64,000 bases of DNA from Pedobacter zeae (GCF_014196715.1 NZ_JACIEF010000002.1:496001-560000); one strand, 5' to 3'. Numbered from the stretch's first letter, positions 7,685-17,032 are shown. Numbers and translations are program-made. The notes: a model not told the origin generated them from the letters alone.

Positions 7685-9061
7685 ATGGCAACAACAACTC
7701 ATAATCCAACCAATACACTGGCAAAGAAGAGCCGGCTGGTAACTTTTGCACTAATTACGGCGCTTGGCCTGCTTCTGATCGGTGAAGCCTATTTTGGTTA
7801 CCGTTTCCATCAGCTTTCTTACGAGCAGAAAAGGATGAAGGAAGATTATAGCTTATCAAACAACATTACGTTTGGTATTTTTTCCGTAGACCGATGGGGA
7901 GAAAAGATTTCGGCTGTTGTTGATCAACGTGTAAAAGGCTTTAAATTAACGGCAAAACAGAAAACAGAGATGCGGAAAGGGATCGAGAAAGAACTGCACG
8001 GATTGGTTAATAAAGCGGTTTCAGAAGTAACAAAACCCCAGAAAACGTTGGGGGGGAAACTCAAAAAGTTCGCTTTTAACAGCATTGTAGATGTAGACGA
8101 ACTCCATGCACAGGTGCCCTCTTTTGCAAAAACCATTGTAACGAAGATCACTAGTCCAACCAGTTTAAAAAGGCTTAAAAATGTTGCCGCAAGTAAAGTA
8201 GATGAGCTGGAAGAGCAGACCTACGATAGTACCGATACCACCATTACTACGGTAGAACATAACATTTACAAAAAATACCATGTTGCCGGGGCCGCCGCTT
8301 ACGATCGCCTCGTTGAAACTAAACTCGCACAAATCAGACAAGATACGTTTCGCTGTACTTGGGGTATACTGGCCTCTGTGGCCATTGCATTAACGCTATG
8401 GCTCTTTTTAAGAAAACAGGTACAATTGCATGTGCCATTGTTCGTCATGTCGTTGCTTTTTGCGGTTGTTCTACTTGCAGTGGGTGTTAGCGCTCCGATA
8501 ATCGAGGTTGATGCACGCATTAAAACACTTGAATTCGCATTATTAGGTGATAAAATTGTCTTCAATAATCAGGTTCTTTTTTTTCAGAGCAAAAGTATAT
8601 TGGGAATTATAGGAACATTAATTGAACAGCCCAAACCCGATGCCGTGCTTGTTGGTGTCCTGTTGCTCATATTTGTAGTGGTATTGCCGCTTTTCCGTAT
8701 TGTGGCAAGAGGGATATACGTATCCTGCAGAAATTTTTTCGGAAGCCAGAAAGTGCTGCGGTTTATGGCATTCGATCTCGGTAAATGGGATATGGCTGAT
8801 GTAATGGTAGTAGGCACCACCATGACTTATATCGGTTTAAACGGAATACTTAAAAGCCAGCTCTCCGGCCTGAACATTAAAAACGATACACTAACCACGG
8901 TTACAGCCAATAATTCGGCGCTGCAACTCGGGTTTTTCATATTTGTAGCTTATGTGGTTTATGCAAAAGTGCTTTCTTTTATTATAAAGCGCATTGACGA
9001 GAAAAATGCTCCAGGTAAGCAATCAAATATGGAGTATGCTACCAATGATGGCCGCGATTGA
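7685..9061 (+). CDS. PqiA-like membrane protein, paralog 2
   Basis: 458 residues from ATG 7685. An in-frame TTG at 7649 would overlap the upstream stop, but starting at 7685 gives the same length of tail before the first helix as paralog 1. The same architecture recurs: helix about 20-40 (with GEAYFGYRFHQLS matching GYFGWRLHQLS in the sister), a long charged domain, then four helices with GKWDMADVMVVGTTMTYIG and a final NNSALQLGF segment. Both copies keep FxQSKSI before the third helix and a VDARI motif in the first loop. The pair is likely a recent-to-moderate duplication forming a hetero-oligomer or alternative subunits. No signal for transcription termination between them. Confidence 0.75.
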   Translation: MATTTHNPTNTLAKKSRLVTFALITALGLLLIGEAYFGYRFHQLSYEQKRMKEDYSLSNNITFGIFSVDRWGEKISAVVDQRVKGFKLTAKQKTEMRKGIEKELHGLVNKAVSEVTKPQKTLGGKLKKFAFNSIVDVDELHAQVPSFAKTIVTKITSPTSLKRLKNVAASKVDELEEQTYDSTDTTITTVEHNIYKKYHVAGAAAYDRLVETKLAQIRQDTFRCTWGILASVAIALTLWLFLRKQVQLHVPLFVMSLLFAVVLLAVGVSAPIIEVDARIKTLEFALLGDKIVFNNQVLFFQSKSILGIIGTLIEQPKPDAVLVGVLLLIFVVVLPLFRIVARGIYVSCRNFFGSQKVLRFMAFDLGKWDMADVMVVGTTMTYIGLNGILKSQLSGLNIKNDTLTTVTANNSALQLGFFIFVAYVVYAKVLSFIIKRIDEKNAPGKQSNMEYATNDGRD

Positions 9062-9121
9062 TAGGCGCTGCACTTCTTTACTGAAAATGGCAGATTATTC
9101 TTTTGAATTCGAACGCGCTAG

Positions 9122-9145
9122 CAATTTTCAACATGTTGAAAATTG
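9122..9145. repeat. Perfect 24-bp palindrome
   Basis: CAATTTTCAACA followed by its exact reverse complement. It is not followed by a T-run on either strand, so it is more like an operator than a terminator. It ends 36 bp before the TAACTTTG -7 box at 9181-9188 of the GNAT-pgk unit. Confidence 0.7.
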
Positions 9146-9180
9146 TAAGTGATATTATTATCGGGTTTCAATTGCTTTGT

Positions 9181-9188
9181 TAACTTTG
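9181..9188 (+). promoter_or_regulatory. -7 promoter box TAACTTTG for the GNAT-pgk unit
   Basis: Exact TAnnTTTG match 59 nt before the GNAT start codon. No consensus -33, so this is a candidate only. Confidence 0.4.
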
Positions 9189-9247
9189 CAAACGTTTGCT
9201 GCGCATCCTAATAGCAATGTCTTCAGGTATAAGCTAACGATAAAAAT

Positions 9248-9685
9248 ATGGTCAAATTTATTCTTCCGGAAGAAGTGCTGCCTTTAAGAAGCCTGGTTTT
9301 ACGCAATAACAAGCCATTGGAAGCCTGTGTTTTTGAGGGCGACCTTGCCTACGATACTTTTCACCTTGGTTTTTTAACAGATGGAGAAATAAAATCTATT
9401 GCTACTTTTATGCGCAATGATTTTTTTCCGGAGGAGGGCGAGGGGTATCAGCTCCGTGGTATGGCCACGCATCCCGATGCTGTTGGAAATGGCTATGGTG
9501 CTGCACTGGTTACCTTTGCCATCGAATATTTAAAAGAATATCATACCGATTATTTATGGTGCAATGCCCGCTCAACAGCAGCAGCATTTTATAAAAAAAT
9601 CGGTTTTACCACCGAGTCGCCCGAATTTGATATCCCCGGAATCGGCTTCCATTACGAAATGAAATTAAACTTAAAATCAAAATAA
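9248..9685 (+). CDS. GNAT family N-acetyltransferase
   Basis: 145 residues. Acetyl-CoA binding motif A is visible as LRGMATHPDAVGNGYGAALV (about residues 75-94), followed by the family's late AAAFYKKIGF strand-helix. These proteins transfer an acetyl group from acetyl-CoA to an amine; the acceptor here cannot be deduced. It ends only 6 nt before pgk, so the two are probably co-transcribed, although there is no known metabolic reason. A palindrome and a -7 box lie upstream. Confidence 0.85.
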   Translation: MVKFILPEEVLPLRSLVLRNNKPLEACVFEGDLAYDTFHLGFLTDGEIKSIATFMRNDFFPEEGEGYQLRGMATHPDAVGNGYGAALVTFAIEYLKEYHTDYLWCNARSTAAAFYKKIGFTTESPEFDIPGIGFHYEMKLNLKSK

Positions 9686-9691
9686 TTAAAC

Positions 9692-10885
9692 ATGAACACA
9701 ATTGACCAGTTCGACTTTAAAGATAAAAAAGCCCTGATTAGGGTAGATTTTAACGTTCCTTTAAACGACGAATTTAAAATTACTGATGATAAAAGGATCA
9801 GGGCTGCCTTACCTACCATTTCTAAAATCTTAAAAGATGGTGGTGCTGTTATTTTAATGTCGCACCTGGGCCGTCCGAAAGATGGACCAACCAATAAATA
9901 TTCTTTAAAACACATTTTAGGCGATTTATCTGCTTTGACCGGTGTTGATGTAAAATTTGCTGATGATTGTATCGGTGAAAGTGCGGTAAAACAGGCTGCA
10001 GATTTAAAACCTGGTGAGATTTTATTGCTGGAAAACCTCCGTTTCTACAAAGAAGAGGAAAAAGGTGATGTTTCTTTTGCTGAAAAATTATCAAAACTGG
10101 GCGATGTTTATGTAAACGATGCTTTTGGGACGGCACACCGTGCACATGCTTCGACCTCAATTATTGCGCAATTTTTTCCTCATGCAAAATACTTCGGTTA
10201 TTTAATGGCTTCAGAAGTAGAAAATGCAGAGAAAATTCTGAACCATGCAGAACGGCCTTTTACTGCCATTATGGGTGGAGCCAAAGTATCCGATAAAATT
10301 CTTTTGATCGAAAAATTATTAGAGAAAGTGGATAACCTGATTATTGGTGGAGGTATGGCTTATACTTTCGCAAAAGCGCAGGGTGGCGAAATAGGTACTT
10401 CATTACTGGAGGCTGATAAGCAAGAGCTTTCTTTAGCGTTGCTTGAAAAAGCCAAAGCAAAAGGTGTAAACCTGATTTTACCAATTGATACCGTTATTGC
10501 AGATAAATTTGCAAACGATGCTGCTAAACAAGATGTGGCGGCAGGCCATATTCCGGCAGATTGGATGGGATTGGATATCGGTCCGAAAACTGCTGAGTTA
10601 TTTCAGGATGTGATTAAAAACTCTAAAACTTTATTGTGGAATGGTCCGATGGGGGTTTTCGAGATGGAAAGCTTCCAGGTGGGTACAAAAGCAGTAGCTG
10701 ATGCGGTTGTGGCTGCAACCAAAGATAACGGAGCATTCTCGTTGATCGGCGGGGGAGATTCGGCTGCGGCGATTGCCAAATTCGGATTGGAAGATGAGGT
10801 AAGTTATGTATCTACCGGTGGTGGCGCTTTACTCGAATATATGGAAGGTAAAGAATTACCAGGCGTTAAAGCCATTAACGGGTAA
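9692..10885 (+). CDS. pgk: Phosphoglycerate kinase
   Basis: 397 residues, standard monomeric length. Transfers phosphate from 1,3-bisphosphoglycerate to ADP in glycolysis. Signatures: IRVDFNVPL (about residues 16-24), the substrate-binding [23 protein letters not shown] in the nucleotide domain, and the C-terminal GGGDSAAA and [18 protein letters not shown]. All expected segments are intact. It starts 6 nt after the GNAT gene and is closed by a strong hairpin terminator. Confidence 0.98.
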   Translation: MNTIDQFDFKDKKALIRVDFNVPLNDEFKITDDKRIRAALPTISKILKDGGAVILMSHLGRPKDGPTNKYSLKHILGDLSALTGVDVKFADDCIGESAVKQAADLKPGEILLLENLRFYKEEEKGDVSFAEKLSKLGDVYVNDAFGTAHRAHASTSIIAQFFPHAKYFGYLMASEVENAEKILNHAERPFTAIMGGAKVSDKILLIEKLLEKVDNLIIGGGMAYTFAKAQGGEIGTSLLEADKQELSLALLEKAKAKGVNLILPIDTVIADKFANDAAKQDVAAGHIPADWMGLDIGPKTAELFQDVIKNSKTLLWNGPMGVFEMESFQVGTKAVADAVVAATKDNGAFSLIGGGDSAAAIAKFGLEDEVSYVSTGGGALLEYMEGKELPGVKAING

Positions 10886-10903
10886 AAAAAAGCATAAAAT
10901 ATT

Positions 10904-10937
10904 AAAGGCCTTGCAGATGATATTTGCGAGGCCTTTT
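10904..10937 (+). terminator. Terminator after pgk
   Basis: Twelve-base stem AAAGGCCTTGCA / TGCGAGGCCTTT (one G-T pair) followed by a T-run. Strong rho-independent terminator. Confidence 0.9.
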
Positions 10938-11057
10938 TTGTAGTAAAGATATTACCATTTCCTGATAAGCAATCTGTGTTTCAGTGGATTCCGGGCTAAT
11001 GTTTATCCAGGTATTAAATCAATCAAAACTGTCAGAACAGAACATCTAGAAGCGGAC

Positions 11058-12629
11058 CTAAAAAACCTCCCATCCGGTATTTAGCAATACCATATAAACA
11101 GCCAGGTAACATACCAAAAATGCAGTTGAGAGTGCAAAATATCGCGTTACCTGATCACTTCCTTTTTTAAACGGAATTAAAAACAGGATGTTGAACACTT
11201 CCGACAGCAAGGCACAGGTGAAATTTAAGCAGACCATTACACAGCTGAAAGCCACTACAAAAACGGCCGGCTGGATAATGATTCCGGAAGGCAGGCCATA
11301 TAGTGCACCCATAATAAAACTGATCGGAAGGATGATCAAAGCATATTTTAATCCCGATATAAAATTAATTACAAAATATTTGCCCGGTTTGGGAAGTGGT
11401 GTTTTAATTTTCGCCGGCTCTGATTTTTTTTCATCCAGAACAGTTGCTAATGATGCATCAAAATCCGCGTCATTTGTTTTTTGCTTATTACCCCTTTTCT
11501 GTTTTTTATAGCGAGGCCACCAGATCACAAATCCGGTAATAAAAAGCGCCAATGGCATTAAACCTGCAATAATGGCAATAAGCTGCGTAGGCCTGCCCCC
11601 GAAACTACCGTAATGGATGGGGGTTAACCAGCTAAGGTAGGCATTACCAACGTTAGGGAAATCCTTGCGGCTGTTCAGCAATACTTTGCCTGTATATTGG
11701 TCAACCACTAACATTTCCCGTTTCCCTTGTTTAGGTAGGCTTCCGCTCAACACATCTAACCGGTATGTGCCCATTTTGTCTGCCGGAAATGCTATTCCTC
11801 CAATATGGGCATCCGGCATTTTTTCTTTAACCGCGGCAACAACCTGTTTAAGCGGCAGGGGTACGGCCTGTGCATGCCATGCCGATTTTGCGCCTAAGAG
11901 CTGGGCAACTCCTTGCGGCGATTTTCCGCTAAGTACAAACAACAGGGGGATAACAAGCGTAGAAAAAGTAATGGAAAAACCGGTAAGGCTGAGTATCGCT
12001 ATAATGGGAGAGGAATAAAAGCCGAGTGAATTATGCCAGTCGTAATTTTGTCTTTTAAAAGAACCGCTAAACCTTACCGTAAGTGCTGATTTTAACTGTT
12101 TCCATTTCTTTGGGATCCATAAACGCAGGCCTGAAATGGTTAAGATCAAAAGGCAAAGGGAGGCCAAGCCACAGATATACCGCCCCACAATGGGGATCAG
12201 TAAGGTCCGGTGCAGTTCGGTAACCACATGGATAAAAGAACTGGTGTGTATTCTTTTGCCACCTATTTTTCCTGTATAGGGATTAATAAAAGTTTCTTCA
12301 TTGCTTTTTAAATCCAAAACGCTGTAAGCTTCATTGGGATTTTTGAAGTTGTTCAGCATCAGGTAGTCGATTTTGAGTTTGGGATAGTTCTTTTTAATGA
12401 GCGGTACAAGCTCTTCTACCGGCATTTTTTGCTTTTGGGCAATTACCCCGAACAGCTTTGGGTTTAAAGCACGGTCTATCTCATCCTGGAAAACAAGAAT
12501 GCTACCTGTTAAACCTACAAAGGCCACTATCGCACCTGCAATAATCCCAAGATAAAGGTGCCATTTACCGAACCATCTTTTTTGGTGTTTTGCCCAACTG
12601 ATTTTTTTAGAATTGCCTGCTGACTTCAT
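11058..12629 (-). CDS. PepSY-associated transmembrane protein
   Basis: 523 residues. N-terminal helix about 25-48 (WHLYLGIIAGAIVAFVGLTG), a periplasmic PepSY-type domain, paired helices around 150-240, a second PepSY-like domain (about 255-315), then WLTPIHYGSF and further helices up to the C-terminus. A cytosolic Lys-rich loop (about 385-420) precedes the last helices. Histidines beside helices (HLYLG, ELHRT, HNSLGF, HYGSF) are typical of this family, which is often found near siderophore receptors and thought to act in periplasmic ferric-siderophore reduction. No such partner is next to it here. Upstream there is only a degenerate Fur-like site. Monocistronic. Confidence 0.85.
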   Translation of the reverse strand: MKSAGNSKKISWAKHQKRWFGKWHLYLGIIAGAIVAFVGLTGSILVFQDEIDRALNPKLFGVIAQKQKMPVEELVPLIKKNYPKLKIDYLMLNNFKNPNEAYSVLDLKSNEETFINPYTGKIGGKRIHTSSFIHVVTELHRTLLIPIVGRYICGLASLCLLILTISGLRLWIPKKWKQLKSALTVRFSGSFKRQNYDWHNSLGFYSSPIIAILSLTGFSITFSTLVIPLLFVLSGKSPQGVAQLLGAKSAWHAQAVPLPLKQVVAAVKEKMPDAHIGGIAFPADKMGTYRLDVLSGSLPKQGKREMLVVDQYTGKVLLNSRKDFPNVGNAYLSWLTPIHYGSFGGRPTQLIAIIAGLMPLALFITGFVIWWPRYKKQKRGNKQKTNDADFDASLATVLDEKKSEPAKIKTPLPKPGKYFVINFISGLKYALIILPISFIMGALYGLPSGIIIQPAVFVVAFSCVMVCLNFTCALLSEVFNILFLIPFKKGSDQVTRYFALSTAFLVCYLAVYMVLLNTGWEVF

Positions 12630-13075
12630 TTAGTTTAACCGGGAACGTATTCAGATTTGTTTGTTACAAAGAAATAGCTTTCATCCCGCTTATCCAAATT
12701 ATTTTTAATGAGTCTAAATTACGATTACCTATTGTTTATAAATGCGCACGCGTTATTGGAGTATGTATTAGAAAATTCACCAAAAAAGTAACAGGTGTAT
12801 TTCAATTTTAAATCTCATGAATAAGCGATTTTCTGCTAAAACCCTAAAATTTGAGTGTAAAAATGGGCCAGCGTGACACTTTATTGAAAATTACTTTTAA
12901 CCTGCTTATTATCAGTATATAAGCGGTTTTTGGTTGTTTTCATTAGCTTATTCTGTTAATATTGTGAAGCCATTATCGTAACAAAAAAGATGTGGAAAAC
13001 TTTTTTGTGGTAAAAAGTGGTAAAAAGTGGTAGAACTCTTTACTTTTACACTAGATAAAAAGTGTAGATACCACT
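12630..13075. other. 446-bp divergent regulatory region between the PepSY gene and mraZ
   Basis: No gene seen. The left part serves the minus-strand PepSY gene: ATTTTTAATGAGTCTAAATT at 12701-12720 resembles half of a Bacteroidota Fur-type box (TCTAAA half-site), but the other half is poor. A small hairpin GCTTAT/ATAAGC sits at 12904-12924. The right part from 12992 carries the MraZ direct repeats and the promoter of the division cluster. Confidence 0.5.
12992..13065 (+). promoter_or_regulatory. MraZ-box direct repeats and mraZ promoter region
   Basis: GTGGTAAAAA repeats with an exact 10-bp period: GTGG at 13007, 13017 and 13027. There is an outlying GTGG at 12992 and AAAAGTGT ending at 13065, 11 bases before the start codon. 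MraZ is known to bind 10-bp-spaced TGGG/AAAGTG direct repeats at its own promoter, so this is very likely the autoregulatory operator. TACTTTTA at 13041-13048 is a possible -7 box just downstream of the repeats. Confidence 0.85.
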
Positions 13076-13543
13076 ATGACCCAACTTTTAGGAGAATTTG
13101 ATTGTAAACTTGACGCAAAGGGCCGCCTTATGGTGCCTGCTGCGCTTAAGAAACAATTGCCTAATGCCGAGAATGATGGGCTCATAATTAACCGTGGTTT
13201 TGAGAAAAACCTGGTTATCTATCCTAAAAATGTTTGGGACGCTGTTGTGGCCGACCTTGCCAAGCTCAATATTTACGATCAGGAAAACCGTGCCTTTGTA
13301 AGGGCGTTTACGCGTGGGGCAACTGAGCTTTCGCTTGATGCTGCTGGCCGTGTATTGTTGCCGAAATCGTTGGTCGAATATGCGGGTATCGGTAGTGACC
13401 TGGTTTTGGCCTGCCAGTTAGATCGCATTGAGGTTTGGGATAAAAAATCGTACGAAGATATCTTTGATGATGTGCCGGCCAATTTTGCCAGTCTGGCTCA
13501 GAAGGTAATGGGCGGTAAGAAAGGAGGTGCAGATGGAGAATAA
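13076..13543 (+). CDS. mraZ: Transcriptional regulator MraZ
   Basis: 155 residues. Two tandem SpoVT/AbrB-like domains with the conserved opening GEFDCKLDAKGRLMVPA (about residues 6-22) and its repeat LSLDAAGRVLLPKSL (about 82-96). Ring-forming DNA-binding protein that regulates its own dcw operon by contacting the direct repeats upstream. First gene of the cluster. The 3' end overlaps rsmH by 11 nt. Confidence 0.97.
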   Translation: MTQLLGEFDCKLDAKGRLMVPAALKKQLPNAENDGLIINRGFEKNLVIYPKNVWDAVVADLAKLNIYDQENRAFVRAFTRGATELSLDAAGRVLLPKSLVEYAGIGSDLVLACQLDRIEVWDKKSYEDIFDDVPANFASLAQKVMGGKKGGADGE

Positions 13544-14438
13544 CTATCATGTACCTGTAATGCTGCAGCCCTGTATCGATGGTTTAAACATTAAGCCTGA
13601 CGGGGTTTATGTAGATGTTACTTTCGGTGGCGGTGGTCATTCGAAAGAAATTTTAAAACATCTTGGTCCGAAAGGAACCTTAATTGCTTTTGACCAGGAT
13701 CCGGATGCGCAGGCTAATATTCCTTCAGATGAGCGTTTTGTTTTTATCGATCAGAATTTTGGCTTCTTAAAAAATAATCTCCGTTTAAAAGGGTTTAGGC
13801 AGGTTGATGGTATTTTGGCTGATCTGGGGGTTTCTTCGCATCAGTTTGATGTGCCGGAACGTGGTTTTTCGATCCGTCATAACGCCGATCTGGATATGCG
13901 TATGGATCAGCACCGCAATTTAACGGCTGCTGAAATCCTGAATACTTATGCTGAAGACAAGCTGCATAAAATTTTTGGGATCTATGGTGAGGTAAAAAAT
14001 GCGAAGTCTTTGGCCAGGGCCATTGTTACTGCCCGCTTGGAAAAACCTTTCACGGATATCAACAGCCTGAAATCGGCTATATCGGCTTACATCCCTAAAG
14101 GAAAAGAAAATAAATACCTGGCGCAGGTTTTCCAGGCGCTTAGGATAGAGGTGAATGCGGAAATTCAGGTGCTTGAAGATTTTTTGCAGCAGGCGGCTGA
14201 GGTGTTAAAACCGGGTGGTCATTTAGTGGTAATGTCTTATCATTCGCTAGAAGACAGGCCGGTTAAAAACTTCATGGCAAAAGGGAAATTCCAGGGAGAA
14301 GTGGAGAAGGATTTTTTCGGGAACCAGCAGAAGCCATTTAATGTGATTACACGTAAAGCGATTGTTGCCACTGATGAGGAGATTGTGCAAAACAACAGGG
14401 CCCGCAGTGCGAAACTAAGAATTGCAGAAAAAATATGA
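13533..14438 (+). CDS. rsmH: 16S rRNA (cytosine(1402)-N(4))-methyltransferase RsmH
   Basis: 301 residues from ATG 13533. This start is favoured over the in-frame GTG at 13527 because an AGGAGG sequence at 13522-13527 ends 5 nt before the ATG. N4-methylates C1402 of 16S rRNA with S-adenosylmethionine. Motifs: HVPVMLQPC at the N-terminus, VDVTFGGGGHS (SAM-binding loop), GILADLGVSSHQ, AEIQVLEDFL, and VMSYHSLEDRPVKNF near the C-terminus. The usual second gene of dcw clusters. It overlaps ftsL by 4 nt (ATGA). Confidence 0.97.
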   Translation: MENNYHVPVMLQPCIDGLNIKPDGVYVDVTFGGGGHSKEILKHLGPKGTLIAFDQDPDAQANIPSDERFVFIDQNFGFLKNNLRLKGFRQVDGILADLGVSSHQFDVPERGFSIRHNADLDMRMDQHRNLTAAEILNTYAEDKLHKIFGIYGEVKNAKSLARAIVTARLEKPFTDINSLKSAISAYIPKGKENKYLAQVFQALRIEVNAEIQVLEDFLQQAAEVLKPGGHLVVMSYHSLEDRPVKNFMAKGKFQGEVEKDFFGNQQKPFNVITRKAIVATDEEIVQNNRARSAKLRIAEKI

Positions 14439-14857
14439 ACAGGTTTAGAGAAGAGATAGAAGAAGAGGAAACTGGACCTGAGCCGGAATTAAAAGCTGTG
14501 CCCAAAAAGCCGAAAACTGCTGAAGAGAAAATGGATAGTAATTCCTTCATCAGCAAGCTTTTTAATGATGGATTGGTAAGTAAGGAGGCAGCAACTGATG
14601 CGTTGCCTTATTTGTGTTTTTTGGCTTTTTTAGGAATGGTTTACATTGCCAATAGCCACTTTGCGGTAAATAATGTGCGCCGTATTGATAAGTTAAATAA
14701 AGAAGTAAAAGAATTGCGATGGGAGTATAAATCGTTAAAGGCCGACCTGATGTTTAAAAGTAAGCTGACGGAAGTAGCCAAAAAGGTTGATACCCTGGGG
14801 ATAAAAGAACTGATTGAACCACCAAAAAAAATAATTGTTAAAAGCGATGAATATTAG
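14435..14857 (+). CDS. ftsL: FtsL-like cell division protein
   Basis: 140 residues, bitopic. An acidic cytoplasmic tail of about 50 residues, one helix around 62-78 (LPYLCFLAFLGMVYIANS), then a charged coiled-coil-prone periplasmic segment (DKLNKEVKELRWEYKSLKAD) of about 60 residues. Sequence is poorly conserved, as usual for FtsL. Identity comes from topology, size and position between rsmH and ftsI. It would bridge FtsQ and the FtsI/FtsW synthase. It overlaps ftsI by 11 nt. Confidence 0.85.
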   Translation: MNRFREEIEEEETGPEPELKAVPKKPKTAEEKMDSNSFISKLFNDGLVSKEAATDALPYLCFLAFLGMVYIANSHFAVNNVRRIDKLNKEVKELRWEYKSLKADLMFKSKLTEVAKKVDTLGIKELIEPPKKIIVKSDEY

Positions 14858-16949
14858 AGCAAACATCTTGCTTCGTGTATATCTGGCATTTGGCTTAATT
14901 GTGCTTTTTGCTTTTGCGGTGTTTTTACGCCTCGGTCAGGTGCAGTTTGTACAGGGAAAAAAATGGAAAGCTATGGCAGATAGTCTTTCTACGAGATATG
15001 TGAGTGTAGAGGCAACCCGTGGGAATATTTACTCTAACGATGGCAGTTTGCTGGCTACATCGATTCCGGAATACGAATTGCGTATGGATATGTTTGCCGG
15101 CGGTATTGCCGATGATAAAGTGTTTAATGAAAAAGTGGATTCATTGGGCTATAAGCTGGCGCAGATTTTTCAGGATAAAACAGCAAAAGAATATGCCCGC
15201 TACCTGCGTAAAGGCCGTCAGGATAGTGCGCGTTATTTATTGATTCACCGCAAAGTTGGGTATGCCGATTTAAAAACGATCAGAACTTTTCCGCTTTATA
15301 ATATTGGTAAATACAGTGGTGGTTTAATCGCTGTGCAGCAAAATAAACGCATTCTTCCTTTCCAGGCTTTGGCTGCCCGTACCATTGGTTATAAAAACGA
15401 AAATGTGGCCAATGGGGTGGGTTTAGAGGGTGCCTATAAAGAGTATATCAATGGTGAAACCGGAAAAAGGCTCATGCAGCGCATTGCCGGTGGTGTGTAT
15501 ATTCCGGTAAATGAGGAGGCTGAAGTGGCTCCAAAAGACGGGGCTGATATTATTTCGACCATTGATGTGAATATGCAGGATTTGGCGCAAAGCGCACTGG
15601 AAAAACAGTTGATCAAATCGCAGGCCGATCATGGTACAGTGATTTTAATGGAAGTTGCAACCGGTGAGATCCGTGCGGTAGCCAATTTTTCGAAGGTAGA
15701 AGAAGGTGTTTACAAAGAGAAATTTAACTATGCTATTGCAGGTAACCAGGATCCGGGTTCGACGTTCAAATTGGCTTCATATATGGCTTTATTGGAAGAT
15801 AAACTGGTTGATACCAATACCATGGTTGGAACGGGTACTTATAAAATTCCTGGGCATACCATTAAGGATTCTCACGGAAGCATCGGTGTGGTTACGGTTA
15901 AAAAAGCCTTCGAACAATCATCAAATGCGGCAATTGCGTACCTGATCAATAGTAAATATGGGACAGATCCTAAAAAGTTTACAGATCATTTGTACGATTG
16001 GCATTTGAATGAAAAAATGGGACTGCAAATCCCTGGCGAAGCCACACCGGCAGTAAAGAATCCAAAAACAAATAAAAGCTGGAACAAGAACATGACTTTG
16101 CCGCAAATGGCTTATGGTTATGAAATGCAGTTAACACCATTGAAAATGTTGTCGCTTTATAATGCAGTGGCCAACAATGGTAAAATGATAGCGCCAATTT
16201 TCGTGAAAGAGATCAGGAGGCTTGGTAACCCGATTGAGCAGTTTAAAGCCAGGGTAATTAGCGAAAAAATTTGTTCTGATGTAACCTTAAGTAAAATTAA
16301 AAGTATGCTGGAGGGAGTAGTGCTGGAAGGTAGCGGTAAACAGATTGTATATAATCCTTTGTATAAAATTGCAGGTAAAACAGGTACCGCACAGGTGGCT
16401 GATGCCAATAAAGGCTATAAAGCCAAACGCCAGTACCAGGCTTCTTTTGTAGGGTATTTTCCGGCCGATAAGCCTAAATATTCGATGATTGTGGTAATTA
16501 ACGATCCAAAAGGGGCTTATTACGGTGCGCTGGTTTCAGGACCGGTGTTTAGGGAGGTTGCCGATCGCATTTATGCCAGCGATATGCAGATGTACAATGA
16601 TGTTCCTAACCGCTTGGTAGGGAATACCGGAACACCGCCTACAAAAGCCGGACAGAGTAAAGCGACTCAGAAAGTGTATAAAGCTTTTGGATTTAAGCCG
16701 CTTTTTGCTTCAAAATCGGAGTATTACAATATTATAGATACCAGTGCAGGAACAATTTTCCAGGAAAATAGCGAGCGTAAAGGTGTCATGCCGAACGTAA
16801 CAGGGATGGGACTAAAAGATGCACTTTATCTGTTAGGAAATGCCGGATTAAAAACGAAGGTTTTGGGATCTGGAAAAGTAATCAGTCAGTCGATAGCTGC
16901 TGGTACAAAAGTGGGCAAAGGATTAGGTGTACAGATTGAATTGAATTAA
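14847..16949 (+). CDS. ftsI: Septal peptidoglycan transpeptidase FtsI with C-terminal PASTA domain
   Basis: 700 residues from ATG 14847; an in-frame TTG at 14835 is less likely. One N-terminal helix (about 8-30), dimerisation domain (about 50-230), transpeptidase domain with S305-T-F-K308, the SSN motif (EQSSNAAIAYL) and K511-T-G-T, then a PASTA repeat in the last 70 residues (GVMPNVTGMGLKDALYLL). Cross-links septal peptidoglycan. The PASTA domain places it with the SpoVD-like FtsI proteins common in Bacteroidota. Sits between ftsL and murE. Confidence 0.96.
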   Translation: MNIRANILLRVYLAFGLIVLFAFAVFLRLGQVQFVQGKKWKAMADSLSTRYVSVEATRGNIYSNDGSLLATSIPEYELRMDMFAGGIADDKVFNEKVDSLGYKLAQIFQDKTAKEYARYLRKGRQDSARYLLIHRKVGYADLKTIRTFPLYNIGKYSGGLIAVQQNKRILPFQALAARTIGYKNENVANGVGLEGAYKEYINGETGKRLMQRIAGGVYIPVNEEAEVAPKDGADIISTIDVNMQDLAQSALEKQLIKSQADHGTVILMEVATGEIRAVANFSKVEEGVYKEKFNYAIAGNQDPGSTFKLASYMALLEDKLVDTNTMVGTGTYKIPGHTIKDSHGSIGVVTVKKAFEQSSNAAIAYLINSKYGTDPKKFTDHLYDWHLNEKMGLQIPGEATPAVKNPKTNKSWNKNMTLPQMAYGYEMQLTPLKMLSLYNAVANNGKMIAPIFVKEIRRLGNPIEQFKARVISEKICSDVTLSKIKSMLEGVVLEGSGKQIVYNPLYKIAGKTGTAQVADANKGYKAKRQYQASFVGYFPADKPKYSMIVVINDPKGAYYGALVSGPVFREVADRIYASDMQMYNDVPNRLVGNTGTPPTKAGQSKATQKVYKAFGFKPLFASKSEYYNIIDTSAGTIFQENSERKGVMPNVTGMGLKDALYLLGNAGLKTKVLGSGKVISQSIAAGTKVGKGLGVQIELN

Positions 16950-17032
16950 GGTAAAAGGTTAAAGGTATAGGGTTAAAGGCTTAAGGTCTTAATATCTGAT
17001 TCTGAATACCTGATACTAAAAAGAATAAAAAA
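16950..17032 (+). repeat. Low-complexity AGGTTAAAGG / GATACT spacer
   Basis: Spacer inside an otherwise tightly packed operon. It is made of approximate repeats of GGTTAAAGG and ends CTGATACTAAAAAGAATAAAA just before the murE ATG. The ending recurs in the spacer before murD (CGATGCTAAAAAAATAAAA). Confidence 0.6.

Noticed and set aside
9122..9145. 24-bp palindrome read as a terminator of the PqiA-like genes
   Set aside because: No T-run on either strand and fully symmetrical, so operator is the better reading.
12701..12720. Fur-like box upstream of the PepSY gene
   Set aside because: Only the TCTAAA half matches; symmetry is 5 of 10 positions, so I do not list it as a separate operator.
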